Source: Trinickia terrae (GTDB lineage Bacteria > Pseudomonadota > Gammaproteobacteria > Burkholderiales > Burkholderiaceae). From it: 64,000 nt of DNA. Made by a program: the position numbers and the translations under genes. Location of the stretch: contig NZ_SWJE01000003.1 of NCBI RefSeq assembly GCF_005144415.1, positions 62,001-126,000 of the forward strand, in the 5' to 3' direction. Under the pieces are notes generated by a model, which saw only the letters and a program-made list of their open reading frames with translations, made no database searches and was not told the origin of the DNA. Numbering within the stretch: the stretch's first letter is position 1; every line of letters starts with the position of its first letter. Positions 26,066-35,774 of the stretch are shown piece after piece.

Positions 26066-27316
26066 ATGACTTACTGCGCGATTGACTTCGGCACCTCGAA
26101 TTCGGCCGTCGCCCTGCCTGCGGGCGGCGCGGTGCGGCTCGCGCCGGTCGAGGGCGCCTATACGACGCTGCCGACCGCCGTATTTTTCAACACCGACGAA
26201 CACACGCGCGAGTTCGGCCGCGCCGCGCTCGAGGCCTACATCGACGGCTTCGACGGCCGTCTGATGCGCTCGATGAAAAGCATCCTCGGCTCGGCGCTCG
26301 CGGATACCACGACCGACCTCGGCGACGGCTCCGCAATCAAGTACACCGACGTGATCGCGATCTTCGTCGACTACCTGAAGCGCAAGGCGGAGGCGGTCGC
26401 CGGCGCGCCGATCGAGCGCGCGGTGCTCGGCCGCCCGGTGTTCTTCGTCGACGACGACCCGCGCGCCGACCAACTCGCGCAGCGCCAGCTCGAAGCGGCG
26501 GCGCGCTCGGTGGGCCTCGCCGACATCCACTTCCAGTATGAGCCGATCGCGGCCGCCTTCGATTACGAATCGCGGCTCACGGAAGAAGGGCTCGTGCTGG
26601 TCGCCGACATCGGCGGCGGTACGTCGGACTTCTCGCTGGTTCGCGTCGGCCCGGAGCGCATGAAGCGGATGGAGCGCAAGGACGACGTGCTCGCGCATCA
26701 CGGCGTGCACGTGGCCGGCACGGACTTCGACCGGCGCGTCGAACTCACGACGATCCTGCGCGAATTCGGCTACGGCGCGCTCGACCCGGAAGGGCGTGAG
26801 CTGCCGAACCGCATCTATTTCGATCTCGCGACGTGGCACCTGATCAACACGGTCTACGGCCCGAAGCGCGTCAGCGAGTTGAAGCTGATGCGGCACCTTT
26901 ACACCGACCTGCGGCAGCACGACCGGCTGACGCGCGTGGTCGAGCGGCGTCTCGGCCACGCGCTCACGGCGCGCGCGGAAGAGGCGAAGATCGGCGTCGC
27001 GGCCGGCGGCCAGACGCTGATCGATCTGGAGGAGGTGGAGGACGACTTGCGACTCGCCTTCGACGAGGCGCAGTTGATCGAGGCGGGCCTCGACGAGGTA
27101 AATCGCATCGTCCAGGCCGCGCGCGACACCGTTCAGGCGGCGGGCATTGTGCCGCGCGAGGTCGGCGCAGTCTACTTCACGGGCGGCTCGACTGGCTTGG
27201 CGTTCCTATCGAACGCGCTCGCCGGGGCGTTTCCCGACGCGAAGCCAGTGTTCGGCGATCGGCTCGCCAGCGTGGCGACGGGGCTGGGGATTCACGCGCA
27301 GCGTGTCTTTTACTGA
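26066..27316 (+). CDS. yegD: Hsp70-family chaperone, YegD type
   Basis: 416 residues from ATG 26066 (MTYCAIDFGTSNSAVALP), which starts exactly at the phosphate-1 loop of the actin/Hsp70 ATPase. Phosphate-2 ADIGGGTSDFSLVRVG and adenosine motif FTGGSTGLAFL are present. The protein ends after the nucleotide-binding domain; there is no substrate-binding domain or EEVD tail, as in YegD. Role: ATPase of unclear client range. Confidence 0.9.
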   Translation: MTYCAIDFGTSNSAVALPAGGAVRLAPVEGAYTTLPTAVFFNTDEHTREFGRAALEAYIDGFDGRLMRSMKSILGSALADTTTDLGDGSAIKYTDVIAIFVDYLKRKAEAVAGAPIERAVLGRPVFFVDDDPRADQLAQRQLEAAARSVGLADIHFQYEPIAAAFDYESRLTEEGLVLVADIGGGTSDFSLVRVGPERMKRMERKDDVLAHHGVHVAGTDFDRRVELTTILREFGYGALDPEGRELPNRIYFDLATWHLINTVYGPKRVSELKLMRHLYTDLRQHDRLTRVVERRLGHALTARAEEAKIGVAAGGQTLIDLEEVEDDLRLAFDEAQLIEAGLDEVNRIVQAARDTVQAAGIVPREVGAVYFTGGSTGLAFLSNALAGAFPDAKPVFGDRLASVATGLGIHAQRVFY

Positions 27317-27363
27317 AGAGCGGCGTATCCACAGAAGAGGTGGACTTTTACATCGGACAAATA

Positions 27364-27392
27364 AAAAAAGCCCTGCAGTCGCAGGGCTTTTT
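27364..27392. terminator. Bidirectional terminator between yegD and cspA
   Basis: AAAAGCCCTGC (27366-27376) pairs with GCAGGGCTTTT (27381-27391) around AGTC; A-rich before and T-rich after, so it can end both convergent genes. Confidence 0.9.
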
Positions 27393-27421
27393 GCATCCAG
27401 TGGAAGCCAGCTTATGCTTGC

Positions 27422-27628
27422 TTAGACCACCGGCTTGATGTTCGCAGCTTGCTTGCCCTTCGGGCCAGTCTTCACTTCGAACGTCACTTTTTGGTTTTCT
27501 TGCAGCGTCTTGAAGCCATCGACGCGGATTTCCGAGAAATGCGCGAACAGATCTTCGCCGCCGCCGTCCGGGGTGATAAAGCCAAAGCCCTTAGCGTCAT
27601 TGAACCACTTGACGGTACCGGTTTCCAT
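27422..27628 (-). CDS. cspA: Cold-shock protein, CspA family
   Basis: 68 residues, typical length. RNP1 KGFGFITP and RNP2-like DLFAHFSEI motifs, starting [18 protein letters not shown]. It binds single-stranded RNA/DNA and melts RNA structure. The start at 27628 has AGGAAAA upstream; the open frame before it belongs to the untranslated leader. A consensus-like promoter at 27775-27803 implies a leader of about 140 nt, as for cold-inducible csp genes. The symbol denotes the family; other csp paralogues cannot be separated. Confidence 0.93.
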   Translation of the reverse strand: METGTVKWFNDAKGFGFITPDGGGEDLFAHFSEIRVDGFKTLQENQKVTFEVKTGPKGKQAANIKPVV

Positions 27629-27774
27629 ATTACATTTTCCTAAAAATGGGTAAAAAAGGCCGAAGCCCTGGGGTGCATGAAAATCAAGGAAGGGTAATAG
27701 GACCAACCGGAGTACCGTGATGGGGCGAAACTACGAAAGACCAATCCACTCGCCACTTGAAATCCTGCCCGGAC

Positions 27775-27803
27775 TTTATAAGGCGAAAGTCATGAAAGGT
27801 CAA
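27775..27803 (-). promoter_or_regulatory. cspA promoter
   Basis: On the minus strand: TTGACC (27803-27798), 17-bp spacer, TATAAA (27780-27775). The predicted start near 27768 gives a ~140-nt leader before the cspA ATG. Confidence 0.75.
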
Positions 27804-28083
27804 CCCAATCCCGACAAGCTTAGGGGGCTTTTCGAGAAGGCTATGCGAAATGGCCGGGATAACGCTTACAAATCTTGCGGTTTTGACGGTTTTTTTGTAG
27901 TGCCTGATCCGTTTTGGCGCCATTCGCCGGGCGCAACCGTTAAACTACGCGCCGCGCGCGCCGGTTGCACCGAGTGGTACATCGGCCCCCACAGAGCGGG
28001 TGGCGGCGACCGTTCCCAGTTGGACGATGAATGAATGAGGAGCGGCGCCGATCACGCCTTTTGAGATAGAGGAAGGAGAAGTT
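27804..28083. other. Intergenic region upstream of the APC permease
   Basis: About 280 bp, less GC-rich than its surroundings. Open frames exist on both strands, including one of 105 codons from 27717, but they have no good ribosome-binding site or recognisable protein features. The permease promoter is expected here; I could not place it with confidence. Confidence 0.4.
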
Positions 28084-29676
28084 GTGAAGAGTTCTATTCA
28101 ACGGAACGTTGGGCCGTTTGCGCTGATGCTGACAGGCCTGGGTTCGATCATCGGATCGGGCTGGCTGTTCGGCGCCTGGAAAGCAGCCAAGATCGCGGGT
28201 CCCGCCGCGGTCTGCGCATGGGTGATCGGCGCCGTCGTGATTCTCGCGATTGCCCTGACGTATGCCGAGCTCGGTGCCATGTTCCCCGAATCCGGCGGCA
28301 TGGTGCGCTATGCCCGCTACTCGCACGGCGCGCTCGTCGGCTTCATCAGCGCATGGGCGAACTGGATCGCGATCGTGTCGGTAATTCCGATCGAAGCTGA
28401 GGCGTCGATCCAGTACATGAGCACTTGGCCTTACGAATGGGCGCATGAGTTGTTCGTCAACGGCTCGCTAACCACAAACGGCCTCCTGCTCTCCGCCGTG
28501 CTCGTGGTGATCTACTTCATGTTGAACTACTGGGGCGTCAAGGTGTTTGCGCGCGCCAACACGGCCATCACCGTGTTCAAGTTCATCATTCCCGGTTTGA
28601 CGATCCTCGGCCTGTTGCTGACGGGATTCCATTCCGAGAACTTCGGCACGGCCGGCAATTTCGCGCCGTACGGCTGGTCGGCGGTCTTTACCGCGGTTGC
28701 GACGAGCGGCATCGTGTTCAGCTTCAACGGCTTCCAGAGCCCGATCAACCTCGCGGGTGAAGCGCGCAATCCGGCCAAGAGCGTGCCGTTCGCGGTGATC
28801 GGCTCGATCCTGCTCGCGCTCGTGATCTACGTGCTGCTGCAAATCGCCTACATCGGCGCGGTGAACCCGACCGACGTGGCGCAGGGCTGGAGCCACTTCA
28901 ACTTCAAGTCGCCGTTCGCGGAACTCGCGCTCGCGCTGAACCTGAACTGGCTCGCAATCTTGCTCTACGTCGACGCCTTCGTGAGCCCGAGCGGCACCGG
29001 CACGACCTACATGGCGACGACCACGCGCATGATCTACGCGATGGAGCGCAACAACACGATGCCGAAGATGTTCGGCAACGTGCACCCGTTCTACGGCGTG
29101 CCGCGCAACGCGATGTGGTTCAACCTGCTCGTCTCGTTCATCTTCCTGTTCTTCTTTCGCGGCTGGAGCTCGCTCGCGGCGGTGATCTCGGTCGCCACGG
29201 TGATTTCCTACCTGACCGGCCCGATCAGCCTGATGGCGCTCAAGCGCGCGGCGACCGACGTCGAGCGCCCGCTCTCCGTGCCCGGCATGAAGGTGATCGC
29301 GCCGTTCGCGTTCGTCTGCGCATCGATGGTGCTGTACTGGGCGAAGTGGCCGCTGACCGGCGAAATCATTCTGCTGATGATCGTCGCGCTGCCGGTGTAC
29401 TTCTACTTCCAGGGCAAGTCGGGCTGGGCGGGTTGGGGGCGCGACCTGAAGGCCGCGTGGTGGCTCGTCGCCTATCTGCCGACGATGGCGATCCTGTCGC
29501 TGGTCGGCAGCCATCAGTTCGGCGGCATGGGCTTGCTGCCGTACGGCTGGGACATGCTGGTCGTGGCCGTCGTGTCGCTCATCTTCTACTTCTGGGGCGT
29601 CAACACCGGTTATCGCACCGAGTATCTCGACGAGCGTGAGACGCACGACGAGATTCTTGAGGGGATCGGGGCGTAA
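28084..29676 (+). CDS. APC-family amino acid permease
   Basis: 530 residues, GTG start at 28084 behind AAGGAG. Around 12-13 membrane segments. SIIGSGWLFGAWKAAKIAGPAA in helix 1 is the APC signature; ALTYAELGAMFPESGGMVRYAR and TSGIVFSFNGFQSPINLAGEARNP follow (consensus for aspartate/glutamate:alanine-type or related permeases). It imports or exchanges amino acids or related compounds across the inner membrane. Monocistronic: own terminator follows. Confidence 0.9.
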   Translation: MKSSIQRNVGPFALMLTGLGSIIGSGWLFGAWKAAKIAGPAAVCAWVIGAVVILAIALTYAELGAMFPESGGMVRYARYSHGALVGFISAWANWIAIVSVIPIEAEASIQYMSTWPYEWAHELFVNGSLTTNGLLLSAVLVVIYFMLNYWGVKVFARANTAITVFKFIIPGLTILGLLLTGFHSENFGTAGNFAPYGWSAVFTAVATSGIVFSFNGFQSPINLAGEARNPAKSVPFAVIGSILLALVIYVLLQIAYIGAVNPTDVAQGWSHFNFKSPFAELALALNLNWLAILLYVDAFVSPSGTGTTYMATTTRMIYAMERNNTMPKMFGNVHPFYGVPRNAMWFNLLVSFIFLFFFRGWSSLAAVISVATVISYLTGPISLMALKRAATDVERPLSVPGMKVIAPFAFVCASMVLYWAKWPLTGEIILLMIVALPVYFYFQGKSGWAGWGRDLKAAWWLVAYLPTMAILSLVGSHQFGGMGLLPYGWDMLVVAVVSLIFYFWGVNTGYRTEYLDERETHDEILEGIGA

Positions 29677-29715
29677 GGCAGTACGGGACACAACGAACGG
29701 AAGCCTTAACTTGAG

Positions 29716-29747
29716 CAGCCCGCCTGAGCGATCAGGCGGGCTGTTTT
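29716..29747 (+). terminator. Rho-independent terminator after the APC permease
   Basis: Perfect 12-bp stem CAGCCCGCCTGA (29716-29727) / TCAGGCGGGCTG (29732-29743), loop GCGA, then TTTT. Confidence 0.9.
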
Positions 29748-29826
29748 CATTTGATCTGCCTCAAATTGGAGGCGCCAGAGTCCCGTTTTACATCCTTCCA
29801 AAATTAGGTGAATTTGGGGAAGCGCA

Positions 29827-30126
29827 ATGAACAAGGTCTATCGAGTGGTGTGGAACGTCGCGGCGGCTTCGTGGAGCGCCGTGGCGGAAACGGCGAAAGG
29901 GCACACGAAAGGGGGCGGGGTCGCCGTCGCGATGGCGGTGGCGGAGCTGCCGCAGTCGGCGCGGCCGGGCCGGGTGTTCGTCGCCGCAGCGGGCAGCACG
30001 TACGACGGCGAGGTCGGCACCGCGATCGGCGCTTCGTATCTGTCGCGCAGCGGCAAGTGGCCGGTCAAGGTCGCTGCGGATACGAGCAGCCGCGGCGCGG
30101 ATTTCGGCGTCGCGATGCACTGGTAA
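29827..30126 (+). CDS. Passenger-less trimeric autotransporter: ESPR segment joined to a YadA-type anchor
   Basis: 99 residues. The first ~25 (MNKVYRVVWNVAAASWSAVAE) are an extended signal peptide region (ESPR) of type V secreted proteins. From about residue 29 the sequence GGGVAVAMAVAELPQSARPGR... through GTAIGASYLSRSGKWPVKVAADT to the terminal GVAMHW matches the four-strand YadA outer-membrane anchor, ending in an aromatic residue as outer-membrane proteins do. The hydrophobic core of the signal peptide and the whole head and stalk are missing. The start has GGGGAA upstream and a good terminator follows. It is either a deletion relic that still has an open frame or a minimal protein; I favour the relic. 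Confidence 0.72.
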   Translation: MNKVYRVVWNVAAASWSAVAETAKGHTKGGGVAVAMAVAELPQSARPGRVFVAAAGSTYDGEVGTAIGASYLSRSGKWPVKVAADTSSRGADFGVAMHW

Positions 30127-30166
30127 GCGTTTGTGCGGCGCGCGAAGCAAGCCGTGCGGAAAAGCG

Positions 30167-30204
30167 AAAGGGACGCCTGGGTTGATCCAGGCGTCCCTTT
30201 TCCA
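30167..30204. terminator. Rho-independent terminator (bidirectional)
   Basis: Perfect 14-bp stem AAAGGGACGCCTGG (30167-30180) / CCAGGCGTCCCTTT (30187-30200), 6-nt loop, T-rich on both sides. Between the autotransporter remnant and the convergent dioxygenase gene. Confidence 0.9.
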
Positions 30205-30264
30205 TATGGGCTTGCGCTGCAGGCGCGAGTCCGGCGGGCGGGCTAGCGGGCGGCGAAGTCCTCG

Positions 30265-31050
30265 TCACGCGCTCCCGAACACGTAGTTCGTCATCGCCAG
30301 CATGCGCTGGTAGGTGCCGAGCGGCTGGATGTCGAGCGTGTAGTCGTCGTCCGCGGCGCCCAGCGCCGAGAACACCGGCAGCAGGTGCTCGTCGGTCGGG
30401 TGCATCAGCACGGCGTGCGGCGCCTGGCGGCGGTAGTCGAGCAGCGCGTCGACGTCGCGCTCGGCGAGCTTCGCCTCGAACCAGTCCGTGAACTCGTCGA
30501 CGCGCGGATCGGCATCTTCCGGCCCCGCCGAGAAATCGGCGGCGCGCAGGTTGTGCGTGATTTGCCCCGAGCCGATCACCATCACGCCGCTGTCGCGTAG
30601 CGGGCGCAGCGCGCGGCCGATCCGGTAGTGGTGCGCGGCGTCCATGCGCGGTTGGATCGACAACTGCGCGACCGGAATATCCGCGTGCGGGAACATCAGC
30701 AGCATCGGCACCCAGGCGCCGTGGTCGAGACCGTGCGGCTGAGTGCTGGCCGAGATGCCGGCTTCGCCGAGCAGAATGGCCGCTTGCTCGGCGACATCGG
30801 GCGCGCCCGGCGCCGGATACTGGATCTCGTAGAGCACACGTGGAAAGCCGTAGAAATCGTGGATCGTTTCGGGCCGCTCAGCCGTGCTCGCGACCGGCGC
30901 GAGCGTGCCCCAGTGCGCCGACAGCATCAGGATCGCCCGCGGACGCGGCAGGCGCGCGCTCAGCGAGGCAAATTCGGCTGACGGCAGCGACGGGTCGATC
31001 GGCAGCGTCGGCGCGCCGTGGGACAGATAGACGGAAGGCAGTCGGGACAT
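30265..31050 (-). CDS. DODA-type extradiol aromatic-ring-opening dioxygenase (LigB family)
   Basis: 261 residues. Metal-site motifs: YLSHGAPTLP near residue 10, ILMLSAHW near 45, GLDHGAWVPMLLMFP near 108, and LMHPTDEHLLPVF near 215. This matches YgiD/DODA-type zinc or iron dioxygenases that open catechol-type rings (E. coli YgiD acts on L-DOPA). No catabolic genes are adjacent, so the natural substrate is unknown. Confidence 0.9.
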   Translation of the reverse strand: MSRLPSVYLSHGAPTLPIDPSLPSAEFASLSARLPRPRAILMLSAHWGTLAPVASTAERPETIHDFYGFPRVLYEIQYPAPGAPDVAEQAAILLGEAGISASTQPHGLDHGAWVPMLLMFPHADIPVAQLSIQPRMDAAHHYRIGRALRPLRDSGVMVIGSGQITHNLRAADFSAGPEDADPRVDEFTDWFEAKLAERDVDALLDYRRQAPHAVLMHPTDEHLLPVFSALGAADDDYTLDIQPLGTYQRMLAMTNYVFGSA

Positions 31051-31196
31051 GGCAGCAAAGTCGCGCCGGGCGCGATCGGGAAAGTGGCGTTGCTACGAAT
31101 ATAGGTGTGCATCGCCGTTTAATAAACGGGGCAACGTGGAATTGATTGTGTCGCAGTTGTTGGGAATCGAGCCGGTGTGATCCGGCTAGCGGCGCG

Positions 31197-31793
31197 TCAG
31201 TCGCCGCCGCGCATCCCTTGCCAGACCGGCGCGTGCGGCGTGCCGAGCGCGAACAGGTCCAGCACGCGCGCGACCGTATGATCGACCATCTCGTCGATCG
31301 ACGCCGGCGCGTTGTAGAAAGCGGGCAGCGGCGGAAAGATGACGCCGCCCATTTCGGTGACGGCCGTCATGTTGCGCAGATGCGCGAGGTTCAGCGGCGT
31401 TTCGCGCACCATCAGCACGAGGCGGCGGCGTTCCTTCAGCGTGACGTCGGCGGCGCGCGTGATGAGGTTGTCGGAGAGGCCGTGCGCGATGCTCGCGAGC
31501 GTCTTCATCGAGCACGGTGCGACGATCATGCCCTCGGTCGCGAACGAGCCCGACGCGATGCTCGCGCCGACGTCGCGCACCGAATGGACGACATCGGCGA
31601 GCGGATGGACGTCGTCTTTCGTGAGCTTGAGTTCGTGCTGGATATTGAGCCAGCCGGCGCCGGAGATCAGCAGATGGGTTTCGACGCCGCCGGTGCGCCG
31701 CAAGGTCTCGAGCAGCCGCACGCCGTAGATCGCGCCGGTGGCGCCGGTGATCGCGACGATCAGCCGGCGCGGCTTTGCATCCTGGGGCGGCAT
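31197..31793 (-). CDS. ubiX: Flavin prenyltransferase UbiX
   Basis: 198 residues from ATG 31793; a GTG at 31814 would add seven. IVAITGATGAIYGVRLLETL is the FMN-binding start, VAPCSMKTLASIAHGLSDNLITRAADVTLKERRRLVLMVRETPLN is the conserved core, and FPPLPAFYN the C-terminal signature. UbiX makes prenylated FMN, the cofactor of UbiD decarboxylase in ubiquinone synthesis. Fourth gene after prfA in a leftward run with prmC and grxD. Confidence 0.95.
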   Translation of the reverse strand: MPPQDAKPRRLIVAITGATGAIYGVRLLETLRRTGGVETHLLISGAGWLNIQHELKLTKDDVHPLADVVHSVRDVGASIASGSFATEGMIVAPCSMKTLASIAHGLSDNLITRAADVTLKERRRLVLMVRETPLNLAHLRNMTAVTEMGGVIFPPLPAFYNAPASIDEMVDHTVARVLDLFALGTPHAPVWQGMRGGD

Positions 31794-31863
31794 TGCGAGC
31801 GGCGCGTCTTGCACGTGTTGCGCGGGTGCGCGTGGAAGGGAGCGGGCGGTAACGCGCGCGGGC

Positions 31864-32175
31864 TTACGCCGAGGCGAACAGCTGCTGCAGCTCGCCGTTC
31901 TGGTACATCTCCATCATGATGTCCGAGCCGCCGATGAATTCGCCCTTCACGTAGAGCTGCGGGATGGTCGGCCAGTTGGAGAATTCCTTGATGCCCTGGC
32001 GGATGTCGTTGTCGTCGAGGACGTTGACGGTCTTGAACTCGTCGACGCCGCAAGCCTTCAGGATCTGCACCGCGCGGCCCGAAAAGCCGCACATCGGGAA
32101 TTGCGCGTTGCCTTTCATGAAAAGCACGACGGAGTTTTCGTCGACGATTTGCTTGATGCGTTGTTGCGTGTCCAT
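31864..32175 (-). CDS. grxD: Monothiol glutaredoxin, Grx4 type
   Basis: 103 residues, with the CGFS active site in [14 protein letters not shown] and [20 protein letters not shown] for glutathione binding. Monothiol glutaredoxins carry [2Fe-2S] clusters with BolA-like partners and supply them to target proteins. In the prfA-prmC-grxD-ubiX run, 108 bp after prmC. Confidence 0.96.
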   Translation of the reverse strand: MDTQQRIKQIVDENSVVLFMKGNAQFPMCGFSGRAVQILKACGVDEFKTVNVLDDNDIRQGIKEFSNWPTIPQLYVKGEFIGGSDIMMEMYQNGELQQLFASA

Positions 32176-32283
32176 GACTGGCCTTGCGTTATGTGGGGTG
32201 AAGATAGTTTGAAATGATAGCGGAATTCGCCTGGTGGGGCTGGGCGTGGCCGGGGGCGCTAGCGGGGGGGCGGCGGCGGGATT

Positions 32284-33174
32284 CTACGTCCCTTGCGCGC
32301 CACGTGCGGTGGCGTCGTTCGTCCACGTGCCGCCGCTGATGCGCTCGATACCGGCGAGGTCCGCGTGCGAATGGACGTTCTCGAAGCCGCTGGCGGCGAG
32401 CAGCGAGCGCACGTCGGCGGCCTGGTCGTAGCCATGCTCGATCCACAATTGGCCGCGCGCGGCGAGGCGCTGGCCCGCGCCCGCGACGATGATGCGGATC
32501 GCCGTCAGCCCATCGGCTTCGTCAGTGAGTGCGCCGCGCGGCTCGAAGCGCAGGTCGCCTTCGCTCAGATGCGGGTCGCCGTGGCGGATATACGGCGGGT
32601 TGCTGACGATCGCATCGAACGAGAGCGCCGCATCGAGTGCCGTGTACCAGTCGCTTTGCAGCAGCGAGAGCGCACCGCCCGGACGCACGGCATCGAGCAG
32701 CTTGCTGGCATTGCGGGAGGCGACCGCAAGTGCATCGGCGGAACGGTCGAGCGCCCAGACGCGCGCGTCGGGCCGCGCCGAGGCAATCGCCACCGCGATC
32801 GCGCCCGTGCCCGTGCCGAGGTCGAGCACGCGCGGCGCCGCGATCCCTTCGAGCGCGGCGAGCGCCGTTTCGACGAGCAGCTCGGTTTCCGGCCGCGGAA
32901 TCAGCACGTGCGGCGTGACTTCGAAGTCGAGGCCGAAGAATTCCCGCGTTCCGACGATCTGCGCAATTGGCTCGCCCGCCACGCGCCTCGCCTCGAGCGC
33001 CCGATATTGCGCACGCGCCGCGCCGGCGAGCGGTTCGTCGCCGCGCGTGATCAGTTCGGTGCGGCGCCAGCCGAGCACGTGCGTGAGCAGGATCCGCGCT
33101 TCGAGCGCGGGCAGTGGCGACGCGCGCAAGAGCGCGTCGGCGGTTTCGGGCATGGGCGCGGCGGCGGTATTCAT
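32284..33174 (-). CDS. prmC: Peptide chain release factor N5-glutamine methyltransferase
   Basis: 296 residues from ATG 33174; a start at 33228 would overlap prfA. LTHVLGWRRTELITRGDEPL and GTREFFGLDFEVTPHVLIPRPETELLVE are the PrmC N-terminal signatures; motif I VLDLGTGTGAIAVAIA and catalytic NPPY (VSNPPYIRHGD) follow. PrmC methylates the Gln of the GGQ motif in RF1/RF2. It sits directly downstream of prfA, its own substrate's gene, as in many proteobacteria. Confidence 0.96.
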   Translation of the reverse strand: MNTAAAPMPETADALLRASPLPALEARILLTHVLGWRRTELITRGDEPLAGAARAQYRALEARRVAGEPIAQIVGTREFFGLDFEVTPHVLIPRPETELLVETALAALEGIAAPRVLDLGTGTGAIAVAIASARPDARVWALDRSADALAVASRNASKLLDAVRPGGALSLLQSDWYTALDAALSFDAIVSNPPYIRHGDPHLSEGDLRFEPRGALTDEADGLTAIRIIVAGAGQRLAARGQLWIEHGYDQAADVRSLLAASGFENVHSHADLAGIERISGGTWTNDATARGAQGT

Positions 33175-33211
33175 TGCGGCGAAATCGCGGGTTCCGGTTT
33201 GCCGGGCAAGG

Positions 33212-34294
33212 TCAGTCGGCGTCGCCAAGCGAAGCCAGCAGCTCCGCCTGATGCTCGCTGACGAGCGCCGCGATCAGTTCGTCGAGATCGCCGTCCATGA
33301 TCGCTTCGAGCCGGTACAGCGTCAGGTTGATCCGGTGATCGGTGAGCCGCCCTTGCGGGAAGTTGTAGGTGCGAATCCGCTCGGAGCGGTCGCCCGAGCC
33401 GATCAGGCTTTTGCGCGTCGCGGCTTCCTTCGCGTGCTGCTCGTGATATTGCTTGTCTTTGATGCGCGCGGCGAGCACCTTCAGCGCGCGATCCTTGTTC
33501 TTGTGCTGCGAGCGGTCGTCCTGGCACTCGACGACGATCCCAGTCGGAATGTGCGTGACGCGCACCGCCGAGTCCGTCTTGTTGATGTGCTGCCCGCCCG
33601 CGCCGGACGCGCGGAACGTATCGATGCGCAGGTCGGCCGGATTGATCTCGACTTCGCCGATCTCGTCGGCTTCGGGCATCACCGCGACCGTGCAGGCCGA
33701 GGTATGGATGCGGCCCTGCGTCTCGGTCGCCGGCACGCGCTGCACGCGGTGGCCGCCCGATTCGAACTTGAGCCGCGAGTACGCGCTCTGGCCTGCGATC
33801 CGCACGATCACTTCCTTGTAGCCGCCCAGGTCCGATGCGCTCTCCGACATCATCTCGACCTGCCAGCGCTGGCGCTCGGCAAAGCGCAGGTACATGCGCA
33901 GCAGGTCGCCCGCGAACAGCGCCGATTCGTCGCCGCCCGTGCCGGCGCGGATTTCGAGGAAGATGTTGCGGTCGTCGTTCGGGTCCTTCGGCAGCAGCAT
34001 CGTGCGCAGCTCGCCTTCGATGCGGCCCATCTTCTCGCGCGCGCCGCGCACCTCCTCTTCGGCGAAATCGCGCATCGACGCGTCGGAAAGCAGCTCCTGC
34101 GCCGTCGCCGAATCGTTGAGCGCCTGCCGCCAGTGCGAGTAATGCTCGACCACCGGCCCGATCTCGGCATGCTCGCGCGTGAGCTTGCGGTATTGGTCGA
34201 GGTTCGACGTGATGTCTTCGCGGCTCAGCAGGTCATTGAGTTCGGCCAGCCGGTTGGTGAGCTGGTCGAGCTTGAGTTGCATGCTCGTTTTCAT
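33212..34294 (-). CDS. prfA: Peptide chain release factor 1 (RF1)
   Basis: 360 residues from ATG 34294, the same length as the E. coli protein. Codon-recognition region with [13 protein letters not shown] and the peptidyl-tRNA hydrolysis motif GGQ in [17 protein letters not shown]. It releases the nascent chain at UAA and UAG. An ATG at 34282 is a possible alternative. Located between hemA and prmC, the classical order. Confidence 0.97.
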   Translation of the reverse strand: MKTSMQLKLDQLTNRLAELNDLLSREDITSNLDQYRKLTREHAEIGPVVEHYSHWRQALNDSATAQELLSDASMRDFAEEEVRGAREKMGRIEGELRTMLLPKDPNDDRNIFLEIRAGTGGDESALFAGDLLRMYLRFAERQRWQVEMMSESASDLGGYKEVIVRIAGQSAYSRLKFESGGHRVQRVPATETQGRIHTSACTVAVMPEADEIGEVEINPADLRIDTFRASGAGGQHINKTDSAVRVTHIPTGIVVECQDDRSQHKNKDRALKVLAARIKDKQYHEQHAKEAATRKSLIGSGDRSERIRTYNFPQGRLTDHRINLTLYRLEAIMDGDLDELIAALVSEHQAELLASLGDAD

Positions 34295-34425
34295 GGTGTG
34301 GAGCGGGGCTCCCAAGTTGGCTAAATCTGAGGCAGGTGGACCGTGGCGGCTGCGGCGGGACGTTGGTTCGAATGGTTTGCCCGCTGCGCTGGGGTCATGG
34401 AGCGCGAGGAAGCGAGGCAGCGCCG

Positions 34426-35715
34426 CTAACGGTGGTCGGAAGAAGTCGAATGCTTGTAGAACCCGCCCATCAGTTCGATGAGCGTATCGCGGTTATCGCT
34501 GTTTGCGCGATTGAGCGCGTGCGTCGGGCCGTGAATCAGCTTGTTGGTGAGCGACTGCGACATCGCTTCGAGCACGACGGCCGGATCGTCGCCGCGCGCG
34601 AGCATCTTCAGCGCGCGTTCGACTTCCGCGCGGCGCAGCGTGTCTGCCTGCGTGTGCATGTGGCGGATCACCGGCACGATGCTGCGCGCGTCGAGCCACT
34701 GCATGAAGTTGGCGACGCGCGTCTCGATGATGGTTTCCGCCTGCGCGACGGCTGCCTGGCGCGACGCGTTGCCTTCGCGCACGATCGCGCCGAGGTCGTC
34801 GACGGTGTAGAGGAACACGTCTTCGAGCTTCGCGACTTCGGGCTCGATGTCGCGCGGCACGGCGAGGTCGACCATGAAGATCGGGCGGTGCCGGCGGGCC
34901 TTCACCGCGCGCTCGACGGCGCCCAGGCCGATGATCGGCAGCGTCGACGCCGTGCAGGACACGATGATGTCGAACTCGTGCATCCGCGCGGGCAATTCGG
35001 AGAGCGGGATCGAGCGGCCGTTGAAGCGCTCGGCGAGCTTTGCGCCGCGCTCGGCGGTGCGGTTCGCGATGACGAGCTCGCGCGGCTGTTGCGCGGCGAA
35101 GTGCGTGGCGCACAACTCGATCATTTCGCCCGCGCCGATGAAGAGCACGCGCTGGTTCGCGACCTTGTCGAAGATGCGCTGCGCGAGCCGCACGGCCGCG
35201 GCGGCCATCGAGACCGACTGTGCGCCGATCTCGGTCGTGCCGCGTACCTCCTTCGCCACCGAGAAGGTGCGCTGGAACAATTGGTTCAGGTAGGTGCCGA
35301 GCGCGCCCGCTTCCGAGGCGGTGCGCACCGCGTCCTTCAATTGTCCGAGGATTTGCGTTTCGCCGAGCACCATCGAATCGAGGCCCGACGCGACGCGAAA
35401 CGCGTGGCGGACCGCTTCGGATTGCGGCAGCGCGTAGATGTGCGGCGCAAGTTCGTCGACGGAGATGGCGTGGTACTTCGAGAGCCACTGGATCGCGGCT
35501 TCGCGCGCGGCGCGGTCGTCGGTTGCGCAGTAGAGCTCGGTGCGGTTGCAGGTGGAGAGGATCGCGGCCTCGGGGGCGTTCGGCGCAGAGCTGCCGAGCC
35601 AGAGGTCCTTGAAGGTCGCGAGAGCCGGCTTGATCTGGTCGAGTGGAAACGCCACGCGTTCGCGCAGGGCGACTGGCGCAGTGTGGTGGTTGATTCCGAT
35701 CGTCAGAAGTTGCAT
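34426..35715 (-). CDS. hemA: Glutamyl-tRNA reductase
   Basis: 429 residues from ATG 35715 ([20 protein letters not shown]). Active-site Cys in [23 protein letters not shown], and the NADPH-binding domain [17 protein letters not shown] are conserved. It reduces Glu-tRNA(Glu) to glutamate-1-semialdehyde, the first step of C5-pathway haem synthesis. First gene of the hemA-prfA-prmC-grxD-ubiX run. A TATAAT at 35779-35774 (minus strand) could be its -10 box; no clear -35 is seen. Confidence 0.97.
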   Translation of the reverse strand: MQLLTIGINHHTAPVALRERVAFPLDQIKPALATFKDLWLGSSAPNAPEAAILSTCNRTELYCATDDRAAREAAIQWLSKYHAISVDELAPHIYALPQSEAVRHAFRVASGLDSMVLGETQILGQLKDAVRTASEAGALGTYLNQLFQRTFSVAKEVRGTTEIGAQSVSMAAAAVRLAQRIFDKVANQRVLFIGAGEMIELCATHFAAQQPRELVIANRTAERGAKLAERFNGRSIPLSELPARMHEFDIIVSCTASTLPIIGLGAVERAVKARRHRPIFMVDLAVPRDIEPEVAKLEDVFLYTVDDLGAIVREGNASRQAAVAQAETIIETRVANFMQWLDARSIVPVIRHMHTQADTLRRAEVERALKMLARGDDPAVVLEAMSQSLTNKLIHGPTHALNRANSDNRDTLIELMGGFYKHSTSSDHR

Positions 35716-35774
35716 GTGCGGGGCTGCGATGGACCCTCGCCGTTGATGCGGCAAGGCTATGATTCAGCCCGATA

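Noticed and set aside
27717-28034. 105-codon frame between cspA and the permease
   Set aside because: It covers the cspA promoter and has no ribosome-binding site or protein-like features; kept only as an intergenic note.
32489-34324. 611-codon plus-strand frame opposite prmC and prfA
   Set aside because: Spans two clear minus-strand genes and has shadow-type composition.
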